Of a stretch of 64,000 bases of DNA, positions 49,512-57,997 are shown one piece after another. The position numbers were made by a program, and so were the translations under genes. The notes beneath the pieces were generated by a model that saw only the letters and a list, made by a program, of their open reading frames with translations, was not told where the DNA came from and searched no databases. Source of the stretch: KBS50 sp042434095 (GTDB lineage: Bacteria > Actinomycetota > Actinomycetes > Mycobacteriales > Micromonosporaceae); NCBI RefSeq assembly GCF_042434095.1, contig NZ_JBHLUE010000012.1:62001-126000 (forward strand), in the 5' to 3' direction. Each line of letters starts with the position of its first letter. Positions within the stretch are counted from its first letter, which is position 1.

Positions 49512-50230
49512 CCGGCCCGGATCCGGCGCCGGTGCGCTGGATCGTCGCCTCGCTGGCCGAGGGGGCGGCCGCGCTGACCGCGCTGGAGCGGGCCGGCTAC
49601 CGGCCGGTCCGGGGGTTCGGCGCCGGCGGACCGGCCGAGCCGGCCGTGCTGTGGTACGGCCCGGTGCCGGACAGCCAGACGGCCGAGCTGGTGGTCCGGG
49701 TGGCCGCCCGCGGCGGTTCGGTGCTGGCGGTGCTGGACCCGGCGGGGCCGCTGGGCCGGGCGCTGGCCGTCGCGCTGCGCCGCTGGGGTCCGGTCCGCGT
49801 CGGACCGCCGGATCCGGCCGGCTCGGCGGCCGACCGGTTCGGCGCGGCCGGCGGCGTCGGCAACCGGTTCGGGCCGGCCGACCCCGCGAGCAACCGGTTC
49901 GGCCCGGCCGACGCCGCGAGCAACCGGTTCGGCCCGGTGGCCGGCGCGAGCAACCGGTTCGGGCCCGGCACCGGTCCACCCGGCCGGTCGGCCCCGGCGG
50001 CCGGCGCGGAAGACCCGCGCGGGGTGCTGGAGCGGCTGGTGCCGGAGCAGCGGGCCCTGTTGAACCGGCTGGCCAACGGGGAGACCATCGCCGCGGCCGC
50101 GGCCGCCGAGTTCCTGTCGCTGCGTACCGCCAACCGGCGCATCGCCCAGGTGCGGCACCTGCTCGGGGTGCGCACCACCCGCGACGCCGTGCGCATCTAC
50201 CTGCGGCAACGCCCACCCCGCACCGGTTGA
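49508..50230 (+). CDS. Receiver-like/HTH protein with 10-residue repeats
   Basis: A 240-residue protein. Residues about 5-100 resemble a receiver-like alpha/beta domain (IVASLAEGAAALTALERAGY, SVLAVLDPAGPLGRALAVAL). Residues about 108-158 are five 10-residue repeats (NRFGPADPAS). The C terminus is a LuxR-type HTH (LLNRLANGETIAAAAAAEFL, TANRRIAQVRHLLGVRTTRDA). No phosphoacceptor Asp is certain. It is probably a transcription factor with a variable linker; its target is unknown. Confidence 0.65.
   Translation: MTGPDPAPVRWIVASLAEGAAALTALERAGYRPVRGFGAGGPAEPAVLWYGPVPDSQTAELVVRVAARGGSVLAVLDPAGPLGRALAVALRRWGPVRVGPPDPAGSAADRFGAAGGVGNRFGPADPASNRFGPADAASNRFGPVAGASNRFGPGTGPPGRSAPAAGAEDPRGVLERLVPEQRALLNRLANGETIAAAAAAEFLSLRTANRRIAQVRHLLGVRTTRDAVRIYLRQRPPRTG
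49831..49980. repeat. 30-bp minisatellite
   Basis: Units starting CRACCGGTTCGG occur at 49831, 49861, 49891, 49921 and 49951, exactly 30 bases apart, in frame within the HTH protein. There are no unique spacers, so it is not a CRISPR array. Confidence 0.85.
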
Positions 50231-50238
50231 GCCGGACA

Positions 50239-50258
50239 CCGGACCGCCCCCGGTCCGG
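50239..50258. terminator. Terminator hairpin
   Basis: An 8-bp perfect stem (CCGGACCG with CGGTCCGG) and 4-base loop lie between the convergent HTH and HEAT-repeat genes. Confidence 0.6.
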
Positions 50259-50315
50259 CCCGGTCCCTTGCCGGCCCGGCCGCCGAGCCGGTCGGCCAGG
50301 GGCTTGACACATGTC

Positions 50316-50744
50316 CTAGGCGCCCGCCGCCAGAAGCCGGGCCAGGGCGCGCTCGGCGGCCGCGCGGACCCGCGGCACCGGGTCGGCGCGCAGCGTCGCG
50401 ACCGACTCGGTGAGGTCGCCGACCAGGTGCCGCGCGATGACCTTGGCGGCCATCTCGCGGACCCGCCAGGCCTCGTCGGTCAGGCCCGCCCGGACCGCGT
50501 CCGTCGCGCTGGCGTCCCACTCCCAGAGCAGCGCCCGCATCCCCCAGACCCGGAACCAGTACGTGTCCTGGTGCTCGCGGCCGTCGAGGTACTTGGCGGC
50601 GCTGCCCCCGGTGAGCGCCCGGACCAGGTCCAGCTCCGACTCGTCGCCCAGCACCAGGCGCACGCAGCCGGCCACGAACTCGGAGCGGCCACGCCGGGCA
50701 CACTCGGCCGCGGCCCGCTGCCGGGGGGTGCTGGGCTGGGGCAC
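50316..50744 (-). CDS. HEAT-repeat-like protein
   Basis: A 142-residue alpha-helical protein. The C-terminal half reads as two HEAT-like repeats (DEAWRVREMAAKVIARHL and DPVPRVRAAAERALARLL). The N-terminal part includes GCVRLVLGDESELDLVRAL. It probably binds protein partners; the function is not recognised. Start GTG 50744. Confidence 0.65.
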   Translation of the reverse strand: MPQPSTPRQRAAAECARRGRSEFVAGCVRLVLGDESELDLVRALTGGSAAKYLDGREHQDTYWFRVWGMRALLWEWDASATDAVRAGLTDEAWRVREMAAKVIARHLVGDLTESVATLRADPVPRVRAAAERALARLLAAGA

Positions 50745-50783
50745 CGACGTACGGTACCCGGGGCCGGGCCGGAGGATGTGTGC

Positions 50784-51578
50784 TCAGCTGGGGACCGGCG
50801 GCTCGGTGCGGCGCCGGTGCGCCCGGCTGGCGTCGACCGGCCGGCTCGGGTCCACATGCCGCGGCCGGTCGGGTTCGTCGGGGCGCAACCCCGCGAGGGC
50901 GTCGGTGAGCGCGTCGATGATCCGACCGGTGGCCCGCAGCGCGGCGCCGGGCACGGCCGGATCGAGATCGGCCAGCTCGACCGGGGGGCCGAAGTGCACC
51001 CGTACCGTCGGGCGACGCCGGCCCGCGCGGGCCAGTCCGCGCAGCAGGCCGCGGGGCGCGCCGTACGGCGCCAGCTCGTGCGACCCCCACTGGGCCACCG
51101 GGATCACCGTGGCCCGGGAGGCCAGCGCCAGCCGGGCGGCGCCGGTGCGGCCCCGCTCCGGCCACATGCCCGGGTCCAGCCCGATGCGGCCCTCCGGATA
51201 GACCAGCACCACGGACCCGGCGGTCACCGCGGCGACCGCCTCGGACAGCGCCCTGGCCGCCGTGGCCGTTCGCCGGTCGACCCGGATGTGCCCGCAGGCC
51301 CGCATGGCGGCGCCCACCACGGGGGTTCGGAACAGACCGCCGGTGGCCATGATCCGCGGCGCCACCCGGCGGGTCCGGCAGGCGGCGGCCAGCACGATCG
51401 GGTCGACCGGGCTGATGTGGTTGGCGGCGAGGATCAGCGGCCCGTCCCGCAGCCCGGGTGGCACGTCGCCGGTGACGCTGAGCCGGGCCACGGCGGCGAC
51501 GAGGCCGCGGGCCAGGACCTGCAGGAGGCGCCACAGCCGGGGTGGGCGCCACGGGGGGAGCGGGCCGGGGGTGTCCAT
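50784..51578 (-). CDS. PlsC-type lysophospholipid acyltransferase
   Basis: A 264-residue 1-acylglycerol-3-phosphate acyltransferase-like enzyme for phospholipid synthesis at the membrane. The HX4D motif is ANHISPVDPIVLAA, and block III VLVYPEGRI is present. A hydrophobic N-terminal region is weak. ATG 51578 was used; an upstream extension to 51734 is possible but unneeded. It diverges from the cyd operon. Confidence 0.87.
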   Translation of the reverse strand: MDTPGPLPPWRPPRLWRLLQVLARGLVAAVARLSVTGDVPPGLRDGPLILAANHISPVDPIVLAAACRTRRVAPRIMATGGLFRTPVVGAAMRACGHIRVDRRTATAARALSEAVAAVTAGSVVLVYPEGRIGLDPGMWPERGRTGAARLALASRATVIPVAQWGSHELAPYGAPRGLLRGLARAGRRRPTVRVHFGPPVELADLDPAVPGAALRATGRIIDALTDALAGLRPDEPDRPRHVDPSRPVDASRAHRRRTEPPVPS

Positions 51579-51747
51579 CAGCCGCCGATCGTCGCACAGC
51601 CCCGCCCGCGCCCACCGTCCCGCGGCGCCGTCGGGCAGCCACCGTCCGAGCCGCCGGCCCCGTGCGCCGAGAGCCGGTGCTGTCCGGGCGGGACCGTCCG
51701 CCGAGCCGGCGTGTGGCCGAGGGCACGCCGGCACTCCGGTCGGATTT

Positions 51748-51785
51748 CTACGACAGTCGGTAGTATTTACTACGGGACGTCGTAG
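51748..51785. promoter_or_regulatory. Two CTAC-N8-GTAG boxes before cydA
   Basis: CTAC-N8-GTAG occurs at 51748-51763 and 51770-51785, with centres 22 bases apart, two helical turns. The pair ends 17 bases before the GTG start. It is a probable operator; no Rex-type TTGTGAA site was seen. Confidence 0.6.
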
Positions 51786-51802
51786 ACCGGAAGGACCCGC
51801 CC

Positions 51803-53275
51803 GTGGACGCCTTGGATGTTGCCCGGTGGCAGTTCGGTGTCACCACCGTCTACCACTTCCTGTTCGTCCCGCTCACGATCGGCCTCTCCACGCTGGTGGC
51901 CGTGCTCCAGACCTGCTGGCACCGCACCGGGGACGCCCGCTACCTGCGCCTCACCCGCTTCTACGGCAAGCTGTTCTTGATCAACTTTGCCATGGGGGTG
52001 GTCACGGGCATCGTGCAGGAGTTCCAGTTCGGCATGAACTGGTCGGACTACTCCCGCTTCGTCGGCGACGTCTTCGGCGCTCCGCTCGCCATGGAGGCGC
52101 TGCTCGCCTTCTTCCTCGAGTCCACCTTCCTCGGACTGTGGATCTTCGGATGGGATCGGCTGCCCCGCCGGATCCACCTGGCCACCATCTGGGCCGCGGC
52201 GCTCGGCTCCACCCTCAGCGCCTACTTCATCCTGGCCGCCAACTCCTGGATGCAGCACCCGGTCGGCTACCGCGTCGACCCGGGCACCGGCCGCGCCCAC
52301 CTGACCGACATCGGCGCCGTGCTCACCAACAAGGTCGCCCTGGTCACCTTCCCGCACACCCTCGCCGGCGCGTTCCTGGTGGCGGGGTCGCTGATGGTCG
52401 CGGTCGCCCTCTGGCATCTGCTGCACGGCACCGCCCACCCCGCCGGCGCCCAGACCGCCGCCGCCGGCAACGCCGACGCGGACCGGCGGGCGTACCGCTT
52501 TGCCGCCCGGTTCGGTGCCTGGGTCACGCTCGCCGCCGCGGTCGCCGTCCTGATCACCGGCGACATCCAGGGCAAGGTGATGACCGAGGTGCAGCCGATG
52601 AAGATGGCCGCGGCCGAGGCCCTCTACCGCACCGAGCAACCCGCCTCGTTCTCCGTGCTTACCGTGGGCAGCCTGGACGGCAGCCGCGAGGTGTTCGCGC
52701 TGAAGATCCCGTACCTGCTGTCCTTCCTGGGCACGGGCGACCCGCACGGCCGGGTCCGCGGCATCAACGACCTGCAGGACCAGTACGCCGCCCAGTACGG
52801 CGCCGGCAGCTACACCCCGATCATCCCGGTCACCTACTGGAGCTTCCGCTTCATGATCGCCTTCGGGATGGCGGCCGCGGCCGTGGCGGCCTGGGCGCTG
52901 TGGGCCCAGCGTCGCGGCCGCAACCCGGCCGACGCCCGGGGCAGCCGCTGGCTGCTGCGCGCCGGGCTGATCATGCCGCTGCTGCCGCTGGTGGCCAACA
53001 TCTTCGGCTGGGTCTTCACCGAGATGGGCCGCCAGCCCTGGGTGGTGTTCGGCGAGATGCTCACCCGCGACGGCGTCTCGCGCAGCGTCGGCCTCGCGGA
53101 GGTGCTCACCTCGTTCACGGCCTTCACCCTGATCTACGCCGTCCTCGCGGTGGTCGAGGTGAAGCTGCTGCTGCGCTACGCCCGCGCCGGGCTGCCCGGC
53201 GCCGCCGAGGCCACCCCCACGCCGCCGGACCGGCACGACGACGACGCCGACCGGCCCCTCGCCTTCGCCTACTGA
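51803..53275 (+). CDS. cydA: Cytochrome bd oxidase subunit I
   Basis: A 490-residue nine-helix subunit carrying haems b558, b595 and d of cytochrome bd, a high-affinity quinol oxidase. It starts WQFGVTTVYHFLFVPLTIG, with the b595-ligand His; it also has QHPVGY, the Q-loop region FALKIPYLLSFLG and the GRQPW motif TEMGRQPWVVF. The Q-loop is short, as in actinobacteria. GTG 51803 has GGAAGG upstream. Confidence 0.97.
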   Translation: MDALDVARWQFGVTTVYHFLFVPLTIGLSTLVAVLQTCWHRTGDARYLRLTRFYGKLFLINFAMGVVTGIVQEFQFGMNWSDYSRFVGDVFGAPLAMEALLAFFLESTFLGLWIFGWDRLPRRIHLATIWAAALGSTLSAYFILAANSWMQHPVGYRVDPGTGRAHLTDIGAVLTNKVALVTFPHTLAGAFLVAGSLMVAVALWHLLHGTAHPAGAQTAAAGNADADRRAYRFAARFGAWVTLAAAVAVLITGDIQGKVMTEVQPMKMAAAEALYRTEQPASFSVLTVGSLDGSREVFALKIPYLLSFLGTGDPHGRVRGINDLQDQYAAQYGAGSYTPIIPVTYWSFRFMIAFGMAAAAVAAWALWAQRRGRNPADARGSRWLLRAGLIMPLLPLVANIFGWVFTEMGRQPWVVFGEMLTRDGVSRSVGLAEVLTSFTAFTLIYAVLAVVEVKLLLRYARAGLPGAAEATPTPPDRHDDDADRPLAFAY

Positions 53276-53299
53276 CCGCACCGACCGGAAGGCGCCGCC

Positions 53300-54298
53300 A
53301 TGGACCTGCCCACCGTCTGGTTCCTACTCATCGCCGCCCTGTTCACCGGCTACTTCGTGCTGGAGGGCTTCGACTTCGGCGTCGGGATGCTGCTGCCGGT
53401 CCTCGGCCGCGACGACCGGGAACGCCGGGTGCTCATCAACACCATCGGCCCGGTCTGGGACGGCAACGAGGTGTGGCTGATCACCGCGGCCGGCGCCATG
53501 TTCGCGGCGTTCCCCGCCTGGTACGCCACCGTCTTCTCCGGCTTCTACCTGCCGCTGCTGCTCATCCTGCTGGCCCTCATCGGCCGCGGCGTGGCCTTCG
53601 AGTACCGGCACAAGCGCCCCGAGGCCGCCTGGAAGCGCCGTTGGGACACCGCCATCCTGGTCGGGTCGCTCGTCCCGGCCGTGCTGTGGGGGATCACCCT
53701 CGCCAACATCGTGCGCGGCGTGCCGCTGCACGCCGACGGGGACTACGCCGGCGGGCTGGCAGACCTGCTCACCCCGTACGCGCTGCTTGGCGGCCTGACC
53801 ACCGCGGCGCTGTTCGGCACCCACGGCGCCGTCTTCCTGGCCCTCAAGACCGCCGGCGACCTCCGGCGGCGCGCCGGCACGCTCGCCGCCCGGCTCGGCG
53901 CCGGCGCCACCCCGCTGGCCGCCGGGTTCCTGGCCTGGACCCTCGCGTTGCGGCCGGGCGTGGCCGCCGCCGCGCTCGCGGTGGCCGCCACCGCAGCTCT
54001 GGTGGCCGGGACCGCCGCCGCCCGGGTACGCCGGGAGGGCTGGGCCTTCACCGGCACCGCCACCGGGATCGCGCTCACCGTGGCGACCCTGTTCGCGGCC
54101 CTGTTCCCGGACGTCCTGCCGTCCACGCTGGCGGCCGCCGGCACGCTGACCGTGCAGAACGCCGCCTCCGGCCCCTACACCCTGCGGATCATGACTTGGC
54201 TGGCGGCGTTCGCCACCCCGGTCGTGCTGCTCTACCAGGGCTGGACCTACTGGGTGTTCCGCCGGCGCATCGGCGTCGAGCACATCCCGGAGCACTGA
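53300..54298 (+). CDS. cydB: Cytochrome bd oxidase subunit II
   Basis: A 332-residue eight-helix subunit forming the heterodimer with CydA. It begins DLPTVWFLLIAALFTGYFVLEGFDFG, typical of CydB, and continues with GPVWDGNEVWLI. It is 24 bases after cydA with GGAAGG. The usual cydCD exporter genes do not follow here; they may be elsewhere. Confidence 0.96.
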   Translation: MDLPTVWFLLIAALFTGYFVLEGFDFGVGMLLPVLGRDDRERRVLINTIGPVWDGNEVWLITAAGAMFAAFPAWYATVFSGFYLPLLLILLALIGRGVAFEYRHKRPEAAWKRRWDTAILVGSLVPAVLWGITLANIVRGVPLHADGDYAGGLADLLTPYALLGGLTTAALFGTHGAVFLALKTAGDLRRRAGTLAARLGAGATPLAAGFLAWTLALRPGVAAAALAVAATAALVAGTAAARVRREGWAFTGTATGIALTVATLFAALFPDVLPSTLAAAGTLTVQNAASGPYTLRIMTWLAAFATPVVLLYQGWTYWVFRRRIGVEHIPEH

Positions 54299-54327
54299 GC
54301 ACCGCGCCACCCTATGCAGAACTAGGA

Positions 54328-54339
54328 ATAGCTATATAG
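54328..54339. promoter_or_regulatory. Overlapping AT palindromes before padR
   Basis: ATAGCTAT (54328-54335) and CTATATAG (54332-54339) overlap, nine bases before the padR ATG. They combine a -10-like core with dyad symmetry, likely for PadR autorepression and a near-leaderless transcript. Confidence 0.45.
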
Positions 54340-54348
54340 AGTACGGGC

Positions 54349-54672
54349 ATGGCTGCCCTCCGGATGACCACGCCGCGACTGCTGGTGCTGCAGGCCCTGC
54401 TCGACGACCCGGAACGGGAGCGGTACGGCCTCGACCTGGCCACCGCGGCGGGCCTGGAACCGGGCACCATCTACCCGATCCTGGTGGCCTTCGAAAACGC
54501 CGGCTGGCTGCGCAGCCGGCAGGAGCAGATCGACCCGCACCAGGCGGGCCGCCCCCGCCGGCGGTACTACACGCTCAGCGCCGAAGGGGTCGCCGCCGCC
54601 CGCGACGCGCTGGCGGCCAGCGCCCGGCGCCGGGAGCGCCGCGCGACCGCCACCCGGAAGCTGGCGTGGTGA
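54349..54672 (+). CDS. PadR-family regulator
   Basis: A 107-residue PadR winged-helix protein: MTTPRLLVLQALLDDPERERYGLDL, EPGTIYPILVAFENAGWL and the wing GRPRRRYYTLSAEG. Its stop overlaps the membrane-protein GTG by four bases, a common arrangement in which PadR controls a membrane partner. Confidence 0.93.
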   Translation: MAALRMTTPRLLVLQALLDDPERERYGLDLATAAGLEPGTIYPILVAFENAGWLRSRQEQIDPHQAGRPRRRYYTLSAEGVAAARDALAASARRRERRATATRKLAW

Positions 54673-55505
54673 CCGGCCGCCGCGGCCGGGCCGCGCGGAA
54701 GCCGCCACCCGGCGCCCGCCTGGAACGGGCGCTGGTGGCCGCCCTCGGATCCGCGCTGCCGGCGCACTTCCGTGCCCGGCAACGGGCCGAATGGGAGGCC
54801 GACCTGGCCGAGCTGGCCCTGGACGGCCGGCCCGCCACCCGGTGGCGGTACCTGCTGGCCGCCGCCCGCACCCTGCCCACGCTGCGCGCCGTGGCCCGGC
54901 ACGCCCGGGTCGACGGCCCCGGCGCCCTGCCCACGCCGGCCACCCCCACCGCCCGGACGCTGGCCTGGGTGACCGCCACCAGCCTCGGCTGGACGCTGCT
55001 GAGCTGGGCCGTCGTGATCGCCGGCCCCTACCTGGCCCTCGACGTACCGGCCCGGCTCGCCGCCGGCGTCGAGAGCGACCCGAAGGGGATGTGGCCGATC
55101 GGCGACCCCGCCCTGCCCTTGCCGCTGCGGATCGCCCTGGCGCTCGGCTGCTATGCCGCCACCGGGATGGACATCCTGCTGCTCGGCGTGACCGGCATGG
55201 TGGCCCTCTGCCTCGTGCTGAGCGCGCCCCGCCCGGACCGCCAGCGCGCCCTGGAGCGGTCCGTGGTCATCGGAACGGCGGCCCTGGCACTGATGGTGGC
55301 CGACGCGTTCGCCTCGCTGACCTTCCCGTTCACCGGTCTGGCGCTCACCGTCACCGGGATCACCGCGGCGGCCCTCGCGGTGGGCCGGTCCGGGCTGCCC
55401 GCGCGCTGGCGCATCGTGCTGGGCGCCCTGGCGGCCGCCGGCATCGCGGTGGTCATCACCGACAACACCGTCGGAACGGACATGATCGTCTGGTTCCGCG
55501 ACTGA
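54669..55505 (+). CDS. Multi-helix membrane protein paired with PadR
   Basis: A 278-residue protein with a soluble N-terminal domain (FRARQRAEWEADLAELALDG) and about five membrane helices from residue 95 on. I recognise the layout as the partner of PadR regulators in actinobacteria but not a function. GTG 54669 overlaps the padR stop. Confidence 0.75.
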   Translation: MTGRRGRAARKPPPGARLERALVAALGSALPAHFRARQRAEWEADLAELALDGRPATRWRYLLAAARTLPTLRAVARHARVDGPGALPTPATPTARTLAWVTATSLGWTLLSWAVVIAGPYLALDVPARLAAGVESDPKGMWPIGDPALPLPLRIALALGCYAATGMDILLLGVTGMVALCLVLSAPRPDRQRALERSVVIGTAALALMVADAFASLTFPFTGLALTVTGITAAALAVGRSGLPARWRIVLGALAAAGIAVVITDNTVGTDMIVWFRD

Positions 55506-55538
55506 CCCCGCCGGACGTCCCGCCGACCCACGGCGGCA

Positions 55539-56090
55539 TCACCCGTCGCCGGCGAGCAGCCCCATCGCCGCGGCCAGCCGCACCACGTCACCATCGACCG
55601 GATCATGACCGTCCAGATAGGCCGCCGCTTCCTGCGGCCGCAACGCCAACACCTCCACCACCCGTTCACCGTCCGGCGGGTTCACCGGCGGCCCGTCCCG
55701 ACACACCCGCGCCACCCCGTACGCCCAGTACGACCGGGGATGCGGCAGATGCGGCCGGAACGGCCCCGGCCGAGCGCTGTCGGCCACGAACGCTCCCAGA
55801 TAGCGCGGCCCGTCCAGCAGCCGCGCGCCCGCCTCCTCCCGCAGCTCCCGCGCCACCAGCTGCGGCACCGACTCTCCGGGCTCCCGCGTCCCGCCCGGCA
55901 GGAACCGCCACCCCTGGGCACTGCGGCACACGAGCATTCGGCCGTCCGCCGTCACGGGCACCACATGCATCCGGGAGACGAGTTCCGCCGGCACCGGCTC
56001 GGTGGTGAACCGGACCCGGCAGTCCGCGTAGCCGACATGGGCCTCGGTGAACAACCGGGGGAACCGGCCCGGCCAGTCCTGCTCACCCAT
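55539..56090 (-). CDS. NUDIX hydrolase
   Basis: A 183-residue NUDIX enzyme. The box is PGGTREPGESVPQLVAREL followed by REEAGA, matching GX5EX7REUXEEXGU. Preceding strand MLVCRSAQGWRFLPGG and helix EVLALRPQEA fit. Substrate (nucleotide diphosphate-linked compound) unknown. ATG 56090; it is eight bases from the next gene's stop. Confidence 0.9.
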   Translation of the reverse strand: MGEQDWPGRFPRLFTEAHVGYADCRVRFTTEPVPAELVSRMHVVPVTADGRMLVCRSAQGWRFLPGGTREPGESVPQLVARELREEAGARLLDGPRYLGAFVADSARPGPFRPHLPHPRSYWAYGVARVCRDGPPVNPPDGERVVEVLALRPQEAAAYLDGHDPVDGDVVRLAAAMGLLAGDG

Positions 56091-56098
56091 TCGGAACC

Positions 56099-56821
56099 TC
56101 AGCCGGCGTCGCGCAGCTCGGCCAACCGGGACTCGATCTCGGCCAGCTCGGCGCGCAACTTCTCCGCCTGCTGCTCGGCCTCGGCCCGCTCGGCCGCCAT
56201 GATCTGCTCGACCGCCTCGCGCACCCCCGGCACGTCGACCAGGGCCACCATCCGCAGCGCCTCGGCCGGCTTCACCACGTACGGCTTGGCCAGCGACTTG
56301 CTGCCCTGCGTGGCGGCCACCGTCCACTCACCCTCGGCGTAGGACAGCGTGACCGTCAGCCCCGCCGGACCCTTCGCCCGGGCCGGTCGGGCCGGGCGCC
56401 GGGCCGGCTTCTCCACCGGGGTCGTCTCCGCCTGCTCCTGCGTGGACACCGACGCCTCCTTGGGCTCCCGGCGCTGCGCGGGCACGGGCTCCCGGGTCAC
56501 CAGGAACTCCGGCTCGGGTCGGGCCGGCGGCTCGGGCTCGGGCTCCGGATCGGACTTGGCGGCCGCCCGCCGTCCGGCCCCCTTCGGCGGGATCGCCAGA
56601 TCGGTGGGGGAGAACGGCAGCTCGTCCCGCCCGAACCGCACCACCAGCCACTCGTCCGACACGGCCGGATCGGTCAGCTCCACCACCTGGCCGACCTGAC
56701 CGGCGATCTGCCCGGCCGACTCGGTGAACATCACCCTCGGCTTACGCCCCGTCGCGAGCGTGTCGCGGATGTGCTGCAACTCCTCGGGCGCCAGACCCGG
56801 GGCCGTGGTACGCGCGGCCAT
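56099..56821 (-). CDS. Actinobacterial protein of DUF6319 type
   Basis: A 240-residue protein. The N-terminal domain includes GLAPEELQHIRDTLATGRKP and QVVELTDPAVSDEWLVVRFG. A Pro/Glu-rich middle (SDPEPEPEPPARPEPE) precedes a C-terminal TVTLSYAEGEWTVAATQG and coiled helix (AEAEQQAEKLRAELAEIES). I recall it as a DUF6319-like family; function unknown. It starts at ATG 56821. Confidence 0.6.
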   Translation of the reverse strand: MAARTTAPGLAPEELQHIRDTLATGRKPRVMFTESAGQIAGQVGQVVELTDPAVSDEWLVVRFGRDELPFSPTDLAIPPKGAGRRAAAKSDPEPEPEPPARPEPEFLVTREPVPAQRREPKEASVSTQEQAETTPVEKPARRPARPARAKGPAGLTVTLSYAEGEWTVAATQGSKSLAKPYVVKPAEALRMVALVDVPGVREAVEQIMAAERAEAEQQAEKLRAELAEIESRLAELRDAG

Positions 56822-56835
56822 CGAAACCTCTTTCG

Positions 56836-56845
56836 TACACGTGTA
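56836..56845. promoter_or_regulatory. TACACGTGTA palindrome
   Basis: A perfect 10-base palindrome, extendable to a near-perfect 14, lies 15 bases before the DUF6319-type gene start. It may be a repressor site. Confidence 0.4.
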
Positions 56846-56921
56846 TGAGAACGGGTACCTTACTACCAGGTCCGTCCGACATCCCGCACGTCGACACCCG
56901 CCGCGCCGCGACAGCGTACGC

Positions 56922-57752
56922 TCATCCGGACCGACCGCCCCAGATCGCCGCCACCTCGGCCCGGGCCGCCACGCCCTGCGCCCAGCCGGCCCGGGCCGCA
57001 GCCGCCCGCCGCGCCGGGTCCAGCACGTTGCGCCCGATCGCGGCCCGCGCCGCCCGGTCCGGGCGCAGCGCCACCACCCGCGCCGAGCGCCGCAGCCGCC
57101 GCACCTGCGCGGCCAGGCCGATCCCGAGTGGCGCCACCACCAGCACCGGGTCGTGCCCGTCCGCCAGGTCGGCGTTGGCGGCCGAGCGGACGCCGCCGTC
57201 GACGAACCGCCGTCCCCGCACGCTCATCGCCGGCCACACCATCGGCACCGCGCAGCTGGCCGCAACCGCGTCCACCAGGGACACCCCGGAGTCCGCGCCG
57301 AACACCACGAACCGGCCCGACTCCGCGTCCACGGCGGTCACCCGCAGCGCCGGCCCGGCCGGCCACCGGTCCACCGGCAACCGGCCGGCGATCACCGCCC
57401 GCCGCACCGACTCGTCCACCGTCCGTGCCGCCAGCGCGTACCGGCCGATCCGGGCCCGCGCCCGGACCGGGTCCCGGTGCCGGGCCAGCGCCCATCCCCA
57501 GCGCAGCAGCACCGCCGGCCCGATCCGCGCCGGCAGCTCGCCGTCCGGCGGCGTCAGCTGCCGCTCGAACAGCCGCTCGATCGGCTCGCCCGCGGCCAGC
57601 TGCGCGCCCACCACGGCGCCGGCCGACGTGCCGACCAGCAGAGCGGCACGATCCAACCCGATCCCGCCGGCCGACAGGGCCGCCAGCACCCCCGTCTCCC
57701 AGGCCACCCCGGTCACCCCGCCACTGCCTAGGACCAACGCCGGACCCGACAC
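56922..57752 (-). CDS. Patatin-like phospholipase
   Basis: A 276-residue patatin-fold esterase. The oxyanion loop is LVLGSGGVTGVAWETG, the nucleophile LLVGTSAGAVVGA and the dyad Asp VDGGVRSAANAD. GTG 57752 is set by GGGAGGTG six bases upstream. The frame beyond it is shadow. Substrate lipid unknown. Confidence 0.9.
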   Translation of the reverse strand: MSGPALVLGSGGVTGVAWETGVLAALSAGGIGLDRAALLVGTSAGAVVGAQLAAGEPIERLFERQLTPPDGELPARIGPAVLLRWGWALARHRDPVRARARIGRYALAARTVDESVRRAVIAGRLPVDRWPAGPALRVTAVDAESGRFVVFGADSGVSLVDAVAASCAVPMVWPAMSVRGRRFVDGGVRSAANADLADGHDPVLVVAPLGIGLAAQVRRLRRSARVVALRPDRAARAAIGRNVLDPARRAAAARAGWAQGVAARAEVAAIWGGRSG

Positions 57753-57997
57753 CCGCGCACCTCCCGCTCTCGCCGCTGCCGCGGCCACCCGCCACGACCT
57801 CACCACCCGTACCCCGCGAAACGGCGCCGCACCACCCGCCGCACCATCCCGCCCGGCGCGGCGGCGGTGAGCCGCGTCATCGCGACGCCGCGGCCACCGC
57901 CGCTAGGGTCGGTGTCGACCTCCCCGCCCGCAAGGCCGCGGAGGTCCACACCGGCCGGTGCTCGGCGGGTCAACCAGGGGAGAGGGGAGCCCATCCG

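Noticed and set aside
49831..49980. CRISPR-like 30-bp periodic repeat
   Set aside because: Units are contiguous with no unique spacers, lie inside a coding frame and have no cas genes nearby.
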